Assembly (NCBI GenBank): GCA_011033025.1
Contig: WFMF01000227.1
Location: forward strand, 210,295 to 274,294
Direction: 5' to 3'
Source: Beroe forskalii
Taxonomy: Eukaryota > Ctenophora > Nuda > Beroida > Beroidae
Length of the DNA stretch: 64,000 bases
Position numbers and translations under genes: made by a program. Positions 1 to 27,400 of the stretch are shown here, piece after piece (position 1 is the first letter of the stretch; every line of letters begins with the position of its first letter). The notes below the pieces were generated by a model, which saw nothing but the letters and a program-made list of their open reading frames with translations, searched no databases and was not told the DNA's origin.

Positions 1-13
1 TATTACTTATTAC

Positions 14-1300
14 TTAAAGGTGCATGACGCGAAAAAAACAACTTTGCTTAAAATAGTAGCAGATCACTAGTGGATCACTTCTACGTATATCCCGCAACGC
101 GTGCCTAATTAGATCACCCTCATTAGAGCCCTCAAAGATTCCGATTTCTGCAGCAATACAGCACCCTGCGCTGCATATCAATATCAACAACAGTACGCTA
201 GAGATACAGCGAGGCTAATTGCATTATAATTACAGTCTTGGTACTACATTCCACTTTTCACCCGCATAATTATGACATTGATTAATATCATTTGATTCAC
301 CAGGCTGAAAAATTTTAAAAAACAAATGCTTTATGCGACAAAATGAACAGTTTCAACAGTCAATTCAATCTTTTTTGACTAGATCACTACAGCCAGTGTA
401 ATTTCCATGTGGGTCCAGAGTGAACTGGTGTTGGAGTGTGGAGATGTCAGAGTGCAATGCTCTCGGAGTGCATTGGACATTGGTGTGAAATTTAACTGGT
501 GTCACAGTTGGGTGCTGGTGCCCGAGCGCACTGCAGACAGAAGGCACCAATGTCAATGTGAATGGTGTCAAGAGTGCAATTAATGGTGTCACTGTAATTA
601 GAGTTTACTGGTGTCAGGCTCATAGTGCGCTTGTATCAGAATGCACTGGTAATGGTGTTAGAGTAAACTCGTGTCAGAGTGCGCTGCTGTCAAAGCAGAC
701 TCAGGGTGTGTTTGTATAAGAGAGTGCTGGTGTTGCAGTGTACTGGTGTCAGAGTGCACTGGTCTTATGGTCTAAGAGTGCGCTGGTGTCAGAACCGATT
801 GGTGTCAGAGTGGACTGGTGTCAGATCAGAGTGCACTGGTTTCGGAGTGCATTGGTCTAGGAGTGCGCTGGTGTCTGAGTGTAACTGGTCAGAACGCTGA
901 AGATTCGTTATTGTTGAAACTTGAAATGCATAGTTGTTCGTTTTTAACTATTAAGCTATTATTATGGCAATTAAAAAGTTCGAAAAAACCTTATTACAGT
1001 GTGTTAACAAGAGAACATAATTAGCCGAGGTGCATAAAACGAGAAACATGTATTTTTACAGCACAACATGACACTAAAACACGAACAGAAACATGGAACG
1101 CAATGTAAACAATACATGATCAGAGGCGAAGGTGCTGTATTGCTGCATCCGGCACAAATTAGTTTATCCAATTAGACCGGTAATACATGAAATTTACACG
1201 CCCATACTTACCACAAGTTTTTGTTATGCTATAAGGATCACATTAAGCCAATAAAATGTATATGTTAATTTTTCATGATTATCGCGTCATGCACCTTTAA
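14..1300. mobile_element. TTAA-flanked element with 15-bp terminal inverted repeats
   Basis: AGGTGCATGACGCGA at 18-32 is repeated as its exact reverse complement at 1282-1296, and both ends are flanked by TTAA (14-17 and 1297-1300). TTAA target duplications are typical of piggyBac and Kolobok DNA transposons. No transposase-like reading frame is present in the 1.28 kb between the ends, so this looks like a non-autonomous copy. A degenerate internal echo of the end sequence occurs near 1026-1045. The family is inferred only from the target site and the inverted repeats. Confidence 0.7.
415..900. repeat. Degenerate 12-16 bp minisatellite
   Basis: A run of imperfect units resembling GAGTGCACTGGTGTC, variably spaced, fills the left interior of the TTAA element. 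Small open frames here on both strands are repeat-derived and show no codon logic. Confidence 0.75.
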
Positions 1301-1590
1301 GCTTAAACAAAAAAGGAAAGAAAGAAAGAAAGGGAAAAGGAAAAAAAGTGGCACATACCTTAGGCACAGAAGTCAGAAAGTGGAGGAAGGAACTTCTGAC
1401 TTCACAAAAAGTACAGGAGTAAGGGTTCCCTTATCACAGGAAATAAGGTCGGAACAATGATAATTGGAAATCAGAAATTGATAAAAATAAAATAAAAAAA
1501 CAAAAAAAAACGATCAAGAACTAACGGCGAGACGTAAAACACAACACACAAACAAACGGCCGAAAAGAAATGAATCAGGCAAAGCACAGC

Positions 1591-1715
1591 GTGCACGTGC
1601 GCGCGCGCTCACCGCTCTGACTCGTTCTCTTCCCTGATTGGTCCAGGGAATTGTCACGTGACGCGCGCATTGTCACGTGACACTGTCACATGACCATGCG
1701 CGCGTCACGTGACTG
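1591..1715. promoter_or_regulatory. Cluster of GTCACGTGAC palindromes (E-box/CLEAR type)
   Basis: Three perfect copies of GTCACGTGAC lie at 1653-1662, 1672-1681 and 1704-1713, with a fourth related site GTCACATGAC at 1685-1694, embedded in CGCGCG tracts and preceded by a CCAAT-type sequence (CTGATTGGTCC, about 1635). In vertebrates this 10-mer is the TFEB/MITF/USF-type CLEAR or E-box motif. The cluster is inside the NDUFS1 locus, about 640 bp before the first exon visible here, so it could be an intronic enhancer or an internal promoter. No transcript start is provable from sequence alone. Confidence 0.5.
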
Positions 1716-2169
1716 TGACTTGGACAGTGTGGTGAAGCACAGAGATACGAGCGGGTAAAAGCACAGCACTTCTGTACTTCGGTTTGTAGATTAAAACTAC
1801 CTCAGGAAAGCAAGGAAGCTGTGGGATAAGATACACAAGCAGATGAGTGAATCTGAAAGAATTGAAGAAATTCAGTACAGATTCAGAATGATAAAATAAA
1901 ACATACCTAAAACCAATTTTTAACTTGTACCAAAGTGTATTCAGTCGTGCTGACGCGAAATCCTAACGACAATATTTCAAACAGATATGATTTCCTTGTG
2001 CGCGCAATGCTATTTTGTAGAGCGCGCGCAGAAAATTCCATCTGTTAAATTATTTAGCTTGCCAAATCGATACACACTCAATCGATACATTTCATTTTAT
2101 AAAATTCCCAAACTCAGGTCAAGGAAATCCATAGATTTCAGGTGTACCGGCGGGATAAATCTTCAGAGC

Positions 2170-2285
2170 TAGCAAACGGCCGGTTACCATTTCTCAATAA
2201 ATCCGTTATCCGGTTTCCCCTGGCTATAAAGCTCGGTTACTGGGCATTCTTGCATTTCGGTTCGGTAAACTGGTCATTCCCTTTT
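2170..2285. repeat. CCGGTTA-type dispersed repeat
   Basis: GGCCGGTTACC, AAATCCG, CCGGTTT and GGTTCGGTAAAC elements recur here in the same order as at 15417-15520 and 10448-10522, and in pure tandem form at 42470-42566. It appears to be a short dispersed family rich in the palindrome CCGGTTAACCGG. Confidence 0.5.
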
Positions 2286-2353
2286 CAGAACAGCGTACTT
2301 TTCTGAAAATAGTGCAACGTGTCCTCATTTTTAAAACATTTTCAACATTTCAG

Positions 2354-16579
<14,226 letters not shown>

Positions 16580-17048
16580 AAGAGGAGAGGGGGAAAATTC
16601 CAGAAAAATTTCGAAAATGAACGAATTTTTTCGGACATTTTTGCGAAATTTCGAGAATGTGAACTATTTTTTCGGACATTTTGTGCGCTATTCCTTCACG
16701 ATTTTGGAACAATTAGTAAAAGATAGGTTTGAGAACCTTTTAGGGTTGTGATGAGAAAGGAATCTTGTGGCCCTCATTGAATTTGGCTTGTATCAGACTT
16801 AAGTATCTTCAGTACACCTTCCATTGTGTACGGATTGATAACTCTTTTTTCCAAATACCACCCCCTTTAATCTGGTTGATAAATTTTAGAGGGGAATTGC
16901 TACTTTGTTACGTACAGCCTATAGGCATAATCAAACATTAAATGCGTTTCACATAGAATAAGTGTATTTAAGTTATTGTATCATACGTTTTTGATTGACA
17001 TCGTATCACTTTCAGTTCTATCTGCAACTTTTCGGACACCTGATTGCA

Positions 17049-17054
17049 AATAAA
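17049..17054 (+). terminator. NDUFS1 poly(A) signal
   Basis: AATAAA about 470 nt after the NDUFS1 stop. A 5'-UTR-like exon edge of the next gene (TTCTAG then GGGACC) is only about 85 bp further on. Confidence 0.5.
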
Positions 17055-17398
17055 GTGTGAAAAAGTGGCATTTTTTTTCGAAAAACCCTCCTATATTGCA
17101 CCATATATAAACTCTCATAATGTTTTTATCCTCCTTCTAGGGGACCATGTCAATGTGAATGAACCGAGGCTAAAACAGATGGTGAGTCAGTCAAACTCTT
17201 GCTTGTTTGTCTCCCACGCTGTCGAGTGTTTGGCAAAATTTTACAACCATGATTAGAGCATAAAACTTCAGAAAAATTATTCATTAAAACTTATGATTGA
17301 TCAAGATGATAATGTGTCTCTGACATCTAATTCATCCAAATACATAAGATTCACCGTATTTCATTCCACAGTGGTGAAGGGATAACAACATCAACACA

Positions 17399-19749
17399 AT
17401 GAACTTTCCCAAGAAATCATCTGGGAGCAGCAAGGACAGGATGATTGCCAAATTCATGCAGGTAATTGAAAATTACGCGGATTTGTATAAAGTTGTGTTG
17501 TATAAAAGTCTAAACTTTATTTAAACGAACGAATTTTAAAACTGATGAAGATGTATGTTTTCATCATCGAAAAGTTTGGAGATCTCCTAAGAACGCACTT
17601 CAATTTTGTCGCAAAAAGTGTGAATTAGAATTTATCGGAACTACGGATCAAAACTACGTATGAATTTGACCTCAATCATTATTTCAGTTGACGGCTACGG
17701 GTGAGAAGACTGCCAACTTTTGTCTCTCAGTGCACGGCTGGAAACTGGAGGAGGCTTGCGATTACTACTTCAGGTACGCAATTTGCCCATAAAACGCGTA
17801 TAAGTGCTGTACTTTTGACAGAAGTTCTATAAATAGTCAAATTGCGCGCGCTGTAAAATGCGCGTCTTTATTAATCCCAGCATCGATCGATGCATGCGCG
17901 TGGGTGATCTTGATGAAATTCTACTTCAGCAATCCTGAGAAGTACTGCAGGGACCACAAACAACAGATTCTTGTGGATCGTAAGAAGATCCAGCACCTCT
18001 TTGAACGATATAAAGGTAAGGATTAATAAAGCTTTCTTAGAAAATTCAATGAAGTCTACTTAGAAACTTCTATAAAAGCTTACTTGAAACTTCTATTAAA
18101 ACTTACATACTGTAAAACTTCTATGAAATGAACTTTCTTAAAAACTTCTATATAAAGCTTACTTAAAAACTTCTTTGAACGATATAAAGGTAAGGATTGA
18201 TATATAGGTTACTTAGAGACTTCTATAAAGTTCGCTTACTCAAAAACTTGTATAAAATCAACTTAAAAACTTTTCTTAAAAATAAAACTTCTGTAAAAAA
18301 CTACTTAAAAGTTCTATATAAAGCTTACTTCGAAAACTTTTAAAAGCTTCCATAAAAAGCTTCTTCCATCTCAGATTCTAACACAGACATGGTCCTGGTG
18401 GACGGGTTGCTCCGGTTTTCCCAAGAAATCCACCTGGACGTTTACTCAATCGACGCTCTGATCTTCAACTGGAAGTTGGGGGCCGCCGAGCAAGGGCAGT
18501 GGTCCAGAGACGAGTTTTGTAATGGACTCGTGGCGCTCGGTTGAGTAAATGAGTAATTAAACTAACGAATGGGAGTGTGATATCGAAAATGATAACCCAG
18601 CCCTAACTCTAACCCTAAATTGATTTTATGCACATAAGCAACAGCTGTATGTTGATAAGATTTATTTTTTTTCGCAGAAGTGTAAATCAAATGAGAATTT
18701 CAAATATTTACTTTATATGTCCCTTTGGCAGTTGTGACAGCGTAGAGAAGCTCCGTCAACGGATCTGTCAGCTAGATAACGACATCAAGCAGCCTCAGAA
18801 ATTCAAGGATTTCTACCAATACGCCTTCAACTTCGCTAAGGACACCGGCTCTAAAAACCTGAGTGAGTTTTGACAGTTGACTGTTCGATCGTTGCTTCGT
18901 GCTCATATACCGAAGCAATTCGGTATGATTGCTTTACAAAACTTTAAACTTTACCTTTCGACCCTTTGATTGTATTCTCAAGGATTTTCAGGGATTTTCT
19001 TAATATCATCATGTTTTTTTGAGGATTTTTAAGGAATTTATCCTATTCTCAGATATTGAGCACGCTATCCAGACCTGGAAGATAGTTTTGGCGGGGCGGT
19101 TCAACTTGTTAGAAGATTGGTGCACCTTCCTCGCGGTAAGATATTTTCCGCTCCAATTTTAAAATTTTGCATTAATTTCAAATCAGCGGTATTTTGATTC
19201 TATTTTCTCGTTTTTCTTGCGTGTTAAATACCCCTATGAAATTTTCGTTTTCATAGTAAGTCACGTATATTTTCTTTCTCTAGAAACAAATACATCGTAT
19301 TTAACAACCCTGCCCGCAGCAACACGACAGAAGGGCCATTCCACGCGATACCTGGAACCTACTCCTCGACTTTGCCCTGACAATCAACTCAGACCTCTCC
19401 AACTACGACGACGAAGGTGGGTAACTTTTTATATTGAGGAATTAATCAAATGTTTTCTTATTCCTATGGTGAAATAGTTCGCAATAAATTTATGAGAAAA
19501 TGGGAGATCATGTAAAATTTATATGGCCGTATACCAGCCGTATCTCCCATTTTCTCTAAAATGGTGAAATCATCGAAACCTTACCAAACGGTTTTAAATG
19601 CTCTCATTAAATTGCTCATTAAATTGCTGACAATTTTAGAGGTGTCGGCTGACTTCTCCATGCCTTTCCCAGGGGCATGGCCATGCCTGATTGACGAGTT
19701 CGTATCGTGGGTCCGTCCTAAGTTGGAAGCAAACAACGAGATGTCATGA
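17399..19749 (+). CDS. DCUN1D: DCN1-like protein (cullin neddylation co-E3)
   Basis: Scaffold that binds cullin and the NEDD8-loaded E2 and promotes cullin neddylation. Eight coding exons: 17399-17461, 17688-17773, 17930-18015, 18375-18540, 18732-18862, 19053-19135, 19320-19416 and 19673-19749. They total 789 nt, giving 262 aa against about 259 in human DCUN1D1/2. The N-terminus has the UBA-like segment ([23 protein letters not shown] in register with the family). The PONY domain follows, with [14 protein letters not shown], an AIQTWKIVL helix, DTWNLLLDF and the [13 protein letters not shown] end. The ATG follows a non-coding exon start whose acceptor is just before 17372. The 18541-18731 intron joins correctly only as TT-AG. 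The end of exon 3 with its donor is duplicated in the next intron (about 18171-18200). DCUN1D1 and DCUN1D2 cannot be told apart here. Confidence 0.95.
18016..18374. repeat. Intronic degenerate AAACTTCTATAAAGCTTACTT repeats
   Basis: About a dozen imperfect 20-25 bp units fill the DCUN1D intron. Among them, TTCTTTGAACGATATAAAG with GTAAGGATTGA (18171-18200) is a near-perfect copy of the end of the previous exon plus donor (17997-18025). Confidence 0.8.
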
Positions 19750-21425
19750 TGGCGTTAATTCCCTGTCTCAAGGAGTTGTGAGTCGGTATCCCTTGGCAAC
19801 TTGGTTTGGTCATAACGCGTGATGTAACGCGTTACCATGGTCACACGTGGGCTTGCAACGCGTGGTGTAACGCGTTACCATGGCAACTCGGGTGGTCTTG
19901 AAATATGGTAGCGCGTGAGTGCAGAGAACTGTTTACATGGACTGAGTTTAAGTTCCCTCCTACTTTCAGCCAAAGCTCGGTGACTGGTGTAAGGTACTTA
20001 TATAATTTGGCACTGGTTCTCATGATATGATACCTCGGATGAGATCCCATCATTATTCCTGGGAAAATATTCATAACGTTGTGTGTTGGTTTTAATTTAG
20101 TTTTTGGCTTAAATTTTGGCTCTAATATGATCATAACCAATTAACCACCCATAGCATAGGAGCTTATGCTTGCTTATTGTTAAATATGACAATCCACTAT
20201 CAATAATCGGCGGCGAATTAGCATTATAGTATTAACAATGAGTGCACCAATAGGATCTCGAAATTTTATGATATTGCCCCATCAGTTCGTGAGTTGACGT
20301 TCAAACAGCGCGCTGATTGGACTATTTCAAATAGAACGGTTCGGTCAGCTGATAAGCCGCCGATTTGAAGTGACTCTGAAAACCAATTTGAGTACGGGTT
20401 CATTGTCCCTAAATTTTCCGTTAAATCCAGGAAAAATTCCGAAAAAGGCTTGAAACCAACGATCTATAGTCTTTTTGCACTGTTGAATATGGTTAATGGT
20501 TATTCTTAATTTAGATTACTTATTTAAAACATAATTTGATATCAATTCGATGTTTGGGTTTGATTGATCGCGTCCTTTATATCATGTCTGCATCTTAAGT
20601 TCCCCCAATTAACAACTTCCACCAGGACCGCAGTTTCAAAGTCTGATTTTACGGTAAATGGCAACTTACAAATACCATCAAGTAAATTTACTAATTTAGC
20701 GCAACTAAAATCACCGCCTTACGACATATTTTTCATTCAAACCCCAAAAATATCAGGTATTTTCGACAGATTAATTAAGTGAATTGCATGCCTAATTGAC
20801 CGAATTAGATGTAACAAAGGGCACTGTGACCCAACCCTGGTATCGCTGACAGCTGTTGTAGGTCATGCCGTATTTTATAGTTAACCCACAGCTCTCAATT
20901 TCTCAACCAATAAGCGCGGAGTATCCTACAAATGCTGCACTCTGATTGGTTAAGCCTTAGCGTGTTATGGGTAAACTGACTCTGTAAAAATAGCTTTACC
21001 GCTCACGGAATGAATGCCGTCAGTATTTAAAGTTGTTCTTTAGTGAAGTCTTCTGCCTGTCACGTTCGTTCTAGAGAATTAATTAAGTTTTAGGCTATTT
21101 TAGGAGCTGATTTAAGAGAAAATATGTTGAAATTATCTAGAATTTATAACGTGTCGATGTGGAAAGAATTGAAATAGCTGTCATGCTATCATATGCGGCA
21201 TGTTCAAACGTGTTGCAGAAACTCTGGAAAAATTAAAAATTATTGAAAATTATTTCTATTAAAGATTAAAATTTCATAAAATGAAATAAATTTTTGAATC
21301 AGTTTTAAATTTCATTACCTATGAAAAATCCAGCCTTGAAAAAAATCGTTAATTCTTCAGCGTTTGAAAATTTATTACGTACGTACATGTAAAAACAATG
21401 ATCGTTTGTAATCATCGCAATCTTT
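19750..21425. other. Intergenic stretch without recognisable gene
   Basis: Holds two copies of ACGCG(T)G(A/G)TGTAACGCGTTACCATGG (19813-19882) and an inverted CCAAT-type hairpin (20880-20970, CAACCAATAAGCGCG against CTCTGATTGGTTAAGCC). Otherwise it is AT-rich sequence with no supported exon. Confidence 0.6.
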
Positions 21426-21433
21426 TTATAGCT

Positions 21434-24400
21434 ATGGGTGGCAGATCGGCCAAGTTACAGAAGCAGATGTTCCCTCGAAGCAGAACAAAGTTGGAAGTGA
21501 TCCAAGATAAGTTGACTGGGAATGTTCCTTCGTATCCGAGTGTTCCTGCGAGCTCCCACAAAATAAAGGTGAGTTCGTAGAATAAAGGTGAGCTGGAAGA
21601 GTAAAGGAGGTGAGTTGGAACTTCCAAGATTGCGCTTTAGTCAAGAGTACACTAGGCCTTACTCTGATGAATTTTGCTCTGCTTTTGCCCTTCCACATAT
21701 TATGATGTTTACGCGTTAGCGGATAATCTTTTATCAGACCTGTTCATAGGGTCTAAGAAAAGATTTTTCAAATAAAATGACGTTTAAGTAAAAACGACAT
21801 AAAATTATTGAGATTTCCTTTTATTAATTGAGTTTCGCGCGCTAAGATAAGCAGTCCAACTTTCTCCTTCATTCCTTCATTCTATTAATTGTTTGGGGGC
21901 TGATTATCTTATCATTGAATTCAAAAGCACGCTTCTAGCTGAAGGGTTCAATGGATCTATGATGTAATGGACTGCATTTTCGAGTCTCAAATCTGAATTT
22001 ATTTTTACCGACTTGAAATCTAGAAATTATGAAATATTTCACAAGCCAAGCCGTACCAAGAACGAAAAGCACGCTCTTTCCACATATTATGACGGAATGG
22101 TTTTTCCAATTAGGTTGATCCCGACGGAACGCCCCAATATTCGAATCTGCTGAAAAACGTGGCGGGAAATATTCAGAGTACTAAAGATAATTTAAGGTAG
22201 ATATAAATCGATTAAATTTACTTATCTGATAGATTGCCAGACGTTGCCTGGCCCCCTTCGCGCGCGCCCAGAATCGGAGAGTCTGATTTATAATATGGGT
22301 CAAACAACGTCTGGCGAATGAGAGATTTGCTTTCGGCGAAGTATTCATTTCATTATTATGTGACCACCATAATATTTTATGGCGAATTATTTTCATTATC
22401 ATTTCATAATTTATTTATCAGGTTTAAAGAGTTCTGTATGAACCCCCCCTGCGGCTATACCAGACCAGGGGTGCACCCCCTTTCATACACTAAACTCTGT
22501 AGGTTCAAAGAGTTCAGTATGAACAAACCCCCTGCTGCCTTACCAGAGGTGGTACCCCCTACCCTCTTTCTACACCCCACTAAACTCTGCGGGTTTAAGG
22601 AGTTCAGTGTGAACAAACCCCCTGCTGCCCTACCAGAGGGCGGCACCCCCACCCTTCCCTCTTTCTACACCCCAATAAATTCTGCAGGTTTAAAGAGTTC
22701 AGTATGAACAACCCCCCTGCTGCCCTACCAGAGGGCGGCACCCCCACGCCCCCAGGATTCCTGGATAAGGAGATGCTGACTAAGATATTCATCACGGAGA
22801 AAGGGTCCTCTGATCTACACACCAGGTACTGTGCACTCGCGAAAAAATACGTGAAAATACGCGGGCTGATTTGAAATGTATCATGCAAAGTTTCAATATA
22901 CAGTTTCTGCCAAAAAAAATACGTATCGTATTTTCTGCTGTATTTTCAAAAAATACAGCAGAATCTTGCCTAGCATTGAGGGCCGGGTTGGTCATGAAAT
23001 TAGGATGTTCAGATTTGGGAGATTTTTCGAGCACATTTGGCCACTTGCCCAGTCCTGCCGCCAGAATTATAATGAGTTATGACCGTATGATCCCATGACT
23101 TTGCTATGACGACTGTTTCACAATCCCATGATTGTGATAGGAACCCATGACTCTGATACGGAATCACAAGTTTAGGACGAACCCATGAGTCATGGGCTAT
23201 GCTGGCATGAATTTGATACGAACTCATGACTTTGGTATGAACCCATGAGTCATGGATTCGAACCAAAGTCATGGGCCATGAATTTGGTAGGAACCCATGA
23301 CTTGGGTAGGAACCCTTATTATATCCACCATACCAAATATGATTTGGTTAGAACTTTGGTAAGAACTCATGATTATGAAAGGAACCCTCGTTATGTATTG
23401 AAATATCTGAAATGTTATTAAATTAATATTTTTATGGGCTCATCTTTCCGCACTTAATAATCAGTACAAGGTGTGGCAGATGTTAATAGTTCTGAAGAAA
23501 GTTTAATTAATATTTTTCCCAAAACCAAAAAGGATTTGGTTGTGATGGTCCGCGGCGGTTTTAAGGCGTTCTTTACTGTAAAACCCATGATATGAGAAAG
23601 AACGCGACGGTTGAAACTGCAGCTGCAACGTCACAATATACAGCATTCACGTAACATTAATGCATCAAGAAAGTGCCGTTGCGGCAGTTTCAACCGTCGC
23701 GTTCTTTCTCATATCATGGGTTTTACAGTAAAGAACGCCTTAAAACCGCCGCGGACCATCACAACCAAATCCTTTTTGGTTTTGGGAAAAAATATCACCC
23801 TTTTTCTGTGCCCAGATATTGAAATTTGGCGTCAAATCGCGCGTAAAAATTCGCGTCACCTAGCATTACTGATGACGTCACAATTACGTCATAAAATTAG
23901 ATAAGCTATCTGAGACCCATTCATTAACACAATTGGGACTATGACCGACAACATATCCAAAGATGAAGTTCTGGGGTTGTCCCGTTCTCTCTCCACTAGC
24001 TTCACAAGTTTTGCCATTTTTTGGGATTTTTTTCGTGTCAAAGTGTTTCAAACAATCGCATATATCTCAAGGATGCTGGGGAGTTTAGAACTTTTCAACC
24101 ACATTTTTAAAAAGTACATTAAATTTCCTTTCCACGCTAGGAGGGGCATTTTTTCCTATCTCGAAAGCTTCATACCGAAAAATTGCGTTGAAAAACGCCC
24201 ATTTTTGGGAAAATCGACATTTGAAATTCTTAGTTTTGTGACGTCATTATGACGTCATCATCGTGACGTAAAATAGTTTTTAAGGGCATTTTTCGCAAGT
24301 TCTATCCTTCTACTTTCCAACGCTGGGTCGATGAGCTCTGTATCTTTTACCGTTCCCGAGATATGACCGTTTAAATAGGGTATACTTCTTGCACTAAAAG

Positions 24401-27400
24401 CGTCATCTCTCTATATGTATCAGCGTCGTAACCCTTTTTAACAAGAACACCCTCAATTTTGGCGATTTCAAGTAGTTATAACTCAGCCATTTCTGAACGA
24501 ATTGATCTCAAATTTTAAACTCCGAGCGCGCGCACAGCGAAGGCGCGGAAACTCAATTTTCAATTGATTTGATCGTCGGGAAGGTTCCGTAAAAAATTTT
24601 GAAATTTGGCGAATCCACAAAACATATATATGGGGGCTGGCAAGCGCAGCGATGCGTACGCATCGCGTGTACGATTTCGGTGCGAATAAGTTGTCATAAC
24701 TTGGGCATCTTTTATCCAATCGATCTGAAATTTTGACAGTTGCACCTTTGACCCTCAAACATGCGACGTATAGATTTTGGTGGAAATCCAATAACGGAAA
24801 TTGCCCAAATTTCTTCGTGAAATGAGGGGAAATACATGAGATTTCTCTCGTTAGAATCGCCGTCCAATGCTCGCCCTCGGACCCTTCGGGTCCTCGGGCT
24901 CGCAGCTCGGGCCTTCGGCCCTCGCACTGTTAGGTTCGCCGTCCAATGCTCGCCCTCGGGCCCTTCGGGCCCTCGGGCTCGCAAACCGCCGCGGGGGGCT
25001 TGCAAGCCCCCTGATGACGAGCTGGGTAATGTCAGTCATTTAGTTCTGTTTCAGAAGTTCAGATTTATCAATTGTGAATTGATGTCGTCATTATTGATGA
25101 TTTCATTATTTTGGGTCAATTGCCGATGTCATTTCCGGTCCGTCCATTATCATCAATATCACTTAAAATTCTGTTTCAGATGACTTAATGAATGGCAATT
25201 GACGATGTCATCTTGATTTAACTTTCTAACTTTCACTTTCCACTTCCATGTTTAACATTTTGGAGACAATCTCAGCCAAAAAAATTATAAAAATCTCTCA
25301 AAACAGGAGCATTACGAACAGCAGTTTATGCGGCTTCTGTGTGTGCGGCGTAAAATCGTATGAACAACATGTCTGTCCGCCGTGTAAACTTAAGCCGCGC
25401 ACACAAAAGACGCGTGCCCTGCAGTTCGAACTGTCACCATTACGCCACCCTGTTTCAGGGTTGGTCTTACCGAGGAGGAGCTAAATAAGATATACTCGTG
25501 TTACTCAGGCTACCGAGTACATTACGACACCATGTTTCAGGGTTGGTCTTACTGAAGAGGAGTTAAATAAGATCTACTCGTGTTACTCAGGCTACCGAGT
25601 ACATTACGACACCATGTTTCAGGGTTGGTCTTACTGAAGAGGAGTTAAATATATACTCGTGTTACTCAGGCTGAGTACATTACGACACCATGTTACAGGG
25701 TTGGTCTTACTGAAGAGGTGAATATACTCGTGTTACTCAGGCTACCGAGTACATTACGACACCATGTTACAGGGTTGGTCTTACTGAAGAGGAGTTAAAT
25801 AAGATCTACTCGTGTTACTCAGGCTACCGAGTACATTACGACACCATGTTTCAGGGTTGGTCTTACCGAGGAGGAGTTAAATAAGATCTACTCGTGTTAC
25901 TCAGGCTACCGAGTACATTACGACACCATGTTTCAGGGTTGGTCTTGCAGGCTACCAGTACGTCACCATGTTTCAGGGTTGGTCTTACCGAGGAGTTAAA
26001 TAAGATATACTCGTGTTACTCAGGCTACCGAGTACATTACGACACCATGTTTCAGGGTTGGTCTTACTGAAGAGGAGTTAAATAAGATCTACTCGTGTTA
26101 CTCAGGCTACCGAGTACATTACGACACCATGTTACAGGGTTGGTCTGACCGAGGAAGAGTTAAATAAGATATACTCGTGTTACTCCGGCTACCGAGTACA
26201 TTACGACACCATGTTTCAGGGTTGGTCTTACCGAGGAGGAGTTAAATAAGATCTACTCGTGTTACTCAGGCTACCGAGTACATTACGACACCATGTTACA
26301 GGGTTGGTCTTACTGAAGAGGGAGTTAAATAAGATCTACTCGTGTTACTCAGGCTACCGAGTACATTACGACACCATGTTTCAGGGTTGGTCTTACCGAG
26401 GAGGGTTAAATAAGATCTACTCGTGTTACTCAGGCTACCGAGTACATTACGACACCATTACGACACCATGTTTCAGGGTTGGTCTTACCGAAGAGGAGTT
26501 AAATAAGATCTACTCGTGTTACTCAGGCTACCGAGTACATTACGACACCATGTTTCAGGGTTGGTCTTACCGAGGAGGAGTTAAATAAGATCTACTCGTG
26601 TTACTCAGGCTACCGAGTACATTACGACACCATGTTACAGGGTTGGTCTTACCGAGGAGGAGTTAAATAAGATCTACTCGTGTTACTCAGGCTACCGAGT
26701 ACATTACGACACCATGTTTCAGGGTTGGTCTTACTGAAGAGGAGTTAAATAAGATCTACTCGTGTTACTCAGGCTACCGAGTACATTACGACACCATGTT
26801 TCAGGGTTGGTCTTACCGAGGAGGAGTTAAATAAGATCTACTCGTGTTACTCAGGCTACCGAGTACATTACGACACCATGTTTCAGGGTTGGTCTTACTG
26901 AGAGAGGTTAAATAAGATCTACTCGTGTTACTCAGGCTACCGAGTACATTACGACACCATGTTACAGGGTTGGTCTTACCGAGGAGGAGTTAAATAAGAT
27001 CTACTCGTGTTACTCAGGCTACCGAGTACATTACGACACCATGTTACAGGGTTGGTCTTACCGAGGAGGAGTTAAATAAGATCTACTCGTGTTACTCAGG
27101 CTACCGAGTACATTACGACACCATGTTTCAGGGTTGGTCTTACTGAAGAGGAGTTAAATAAGATCTACTCGTGTTACTCAGGCTACCGAGTACATTACGA
27201 CACCATGTTACAGGGTTGGTCTTACCGAGGAGGAGTTAAATAAGATATACTCGTGTTACTCAGGCTGCCGAGTACATTACGACACCATGTTTCAGGGTTA
27301 CGAGGAGGAGCTAAATAAGATATATCGTGTTACTCAGGCTACCGAGTACATTACGACACCCTGTTTCAGGGTTGGTCTTACTGAAGAGGAGTTAAATAAG

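Noticed and set aside
23255-23275. tRNA T-arm (GGATTCGAACC)
   Set aside because: Part of a CATGAGTCATGG-type repeat; no cloverleaf can be drawn.
24712-25183. Gly/Arg/Pro-rich open frames
   Set aside because: Caused by GC-rich hairpin repeats without stops.
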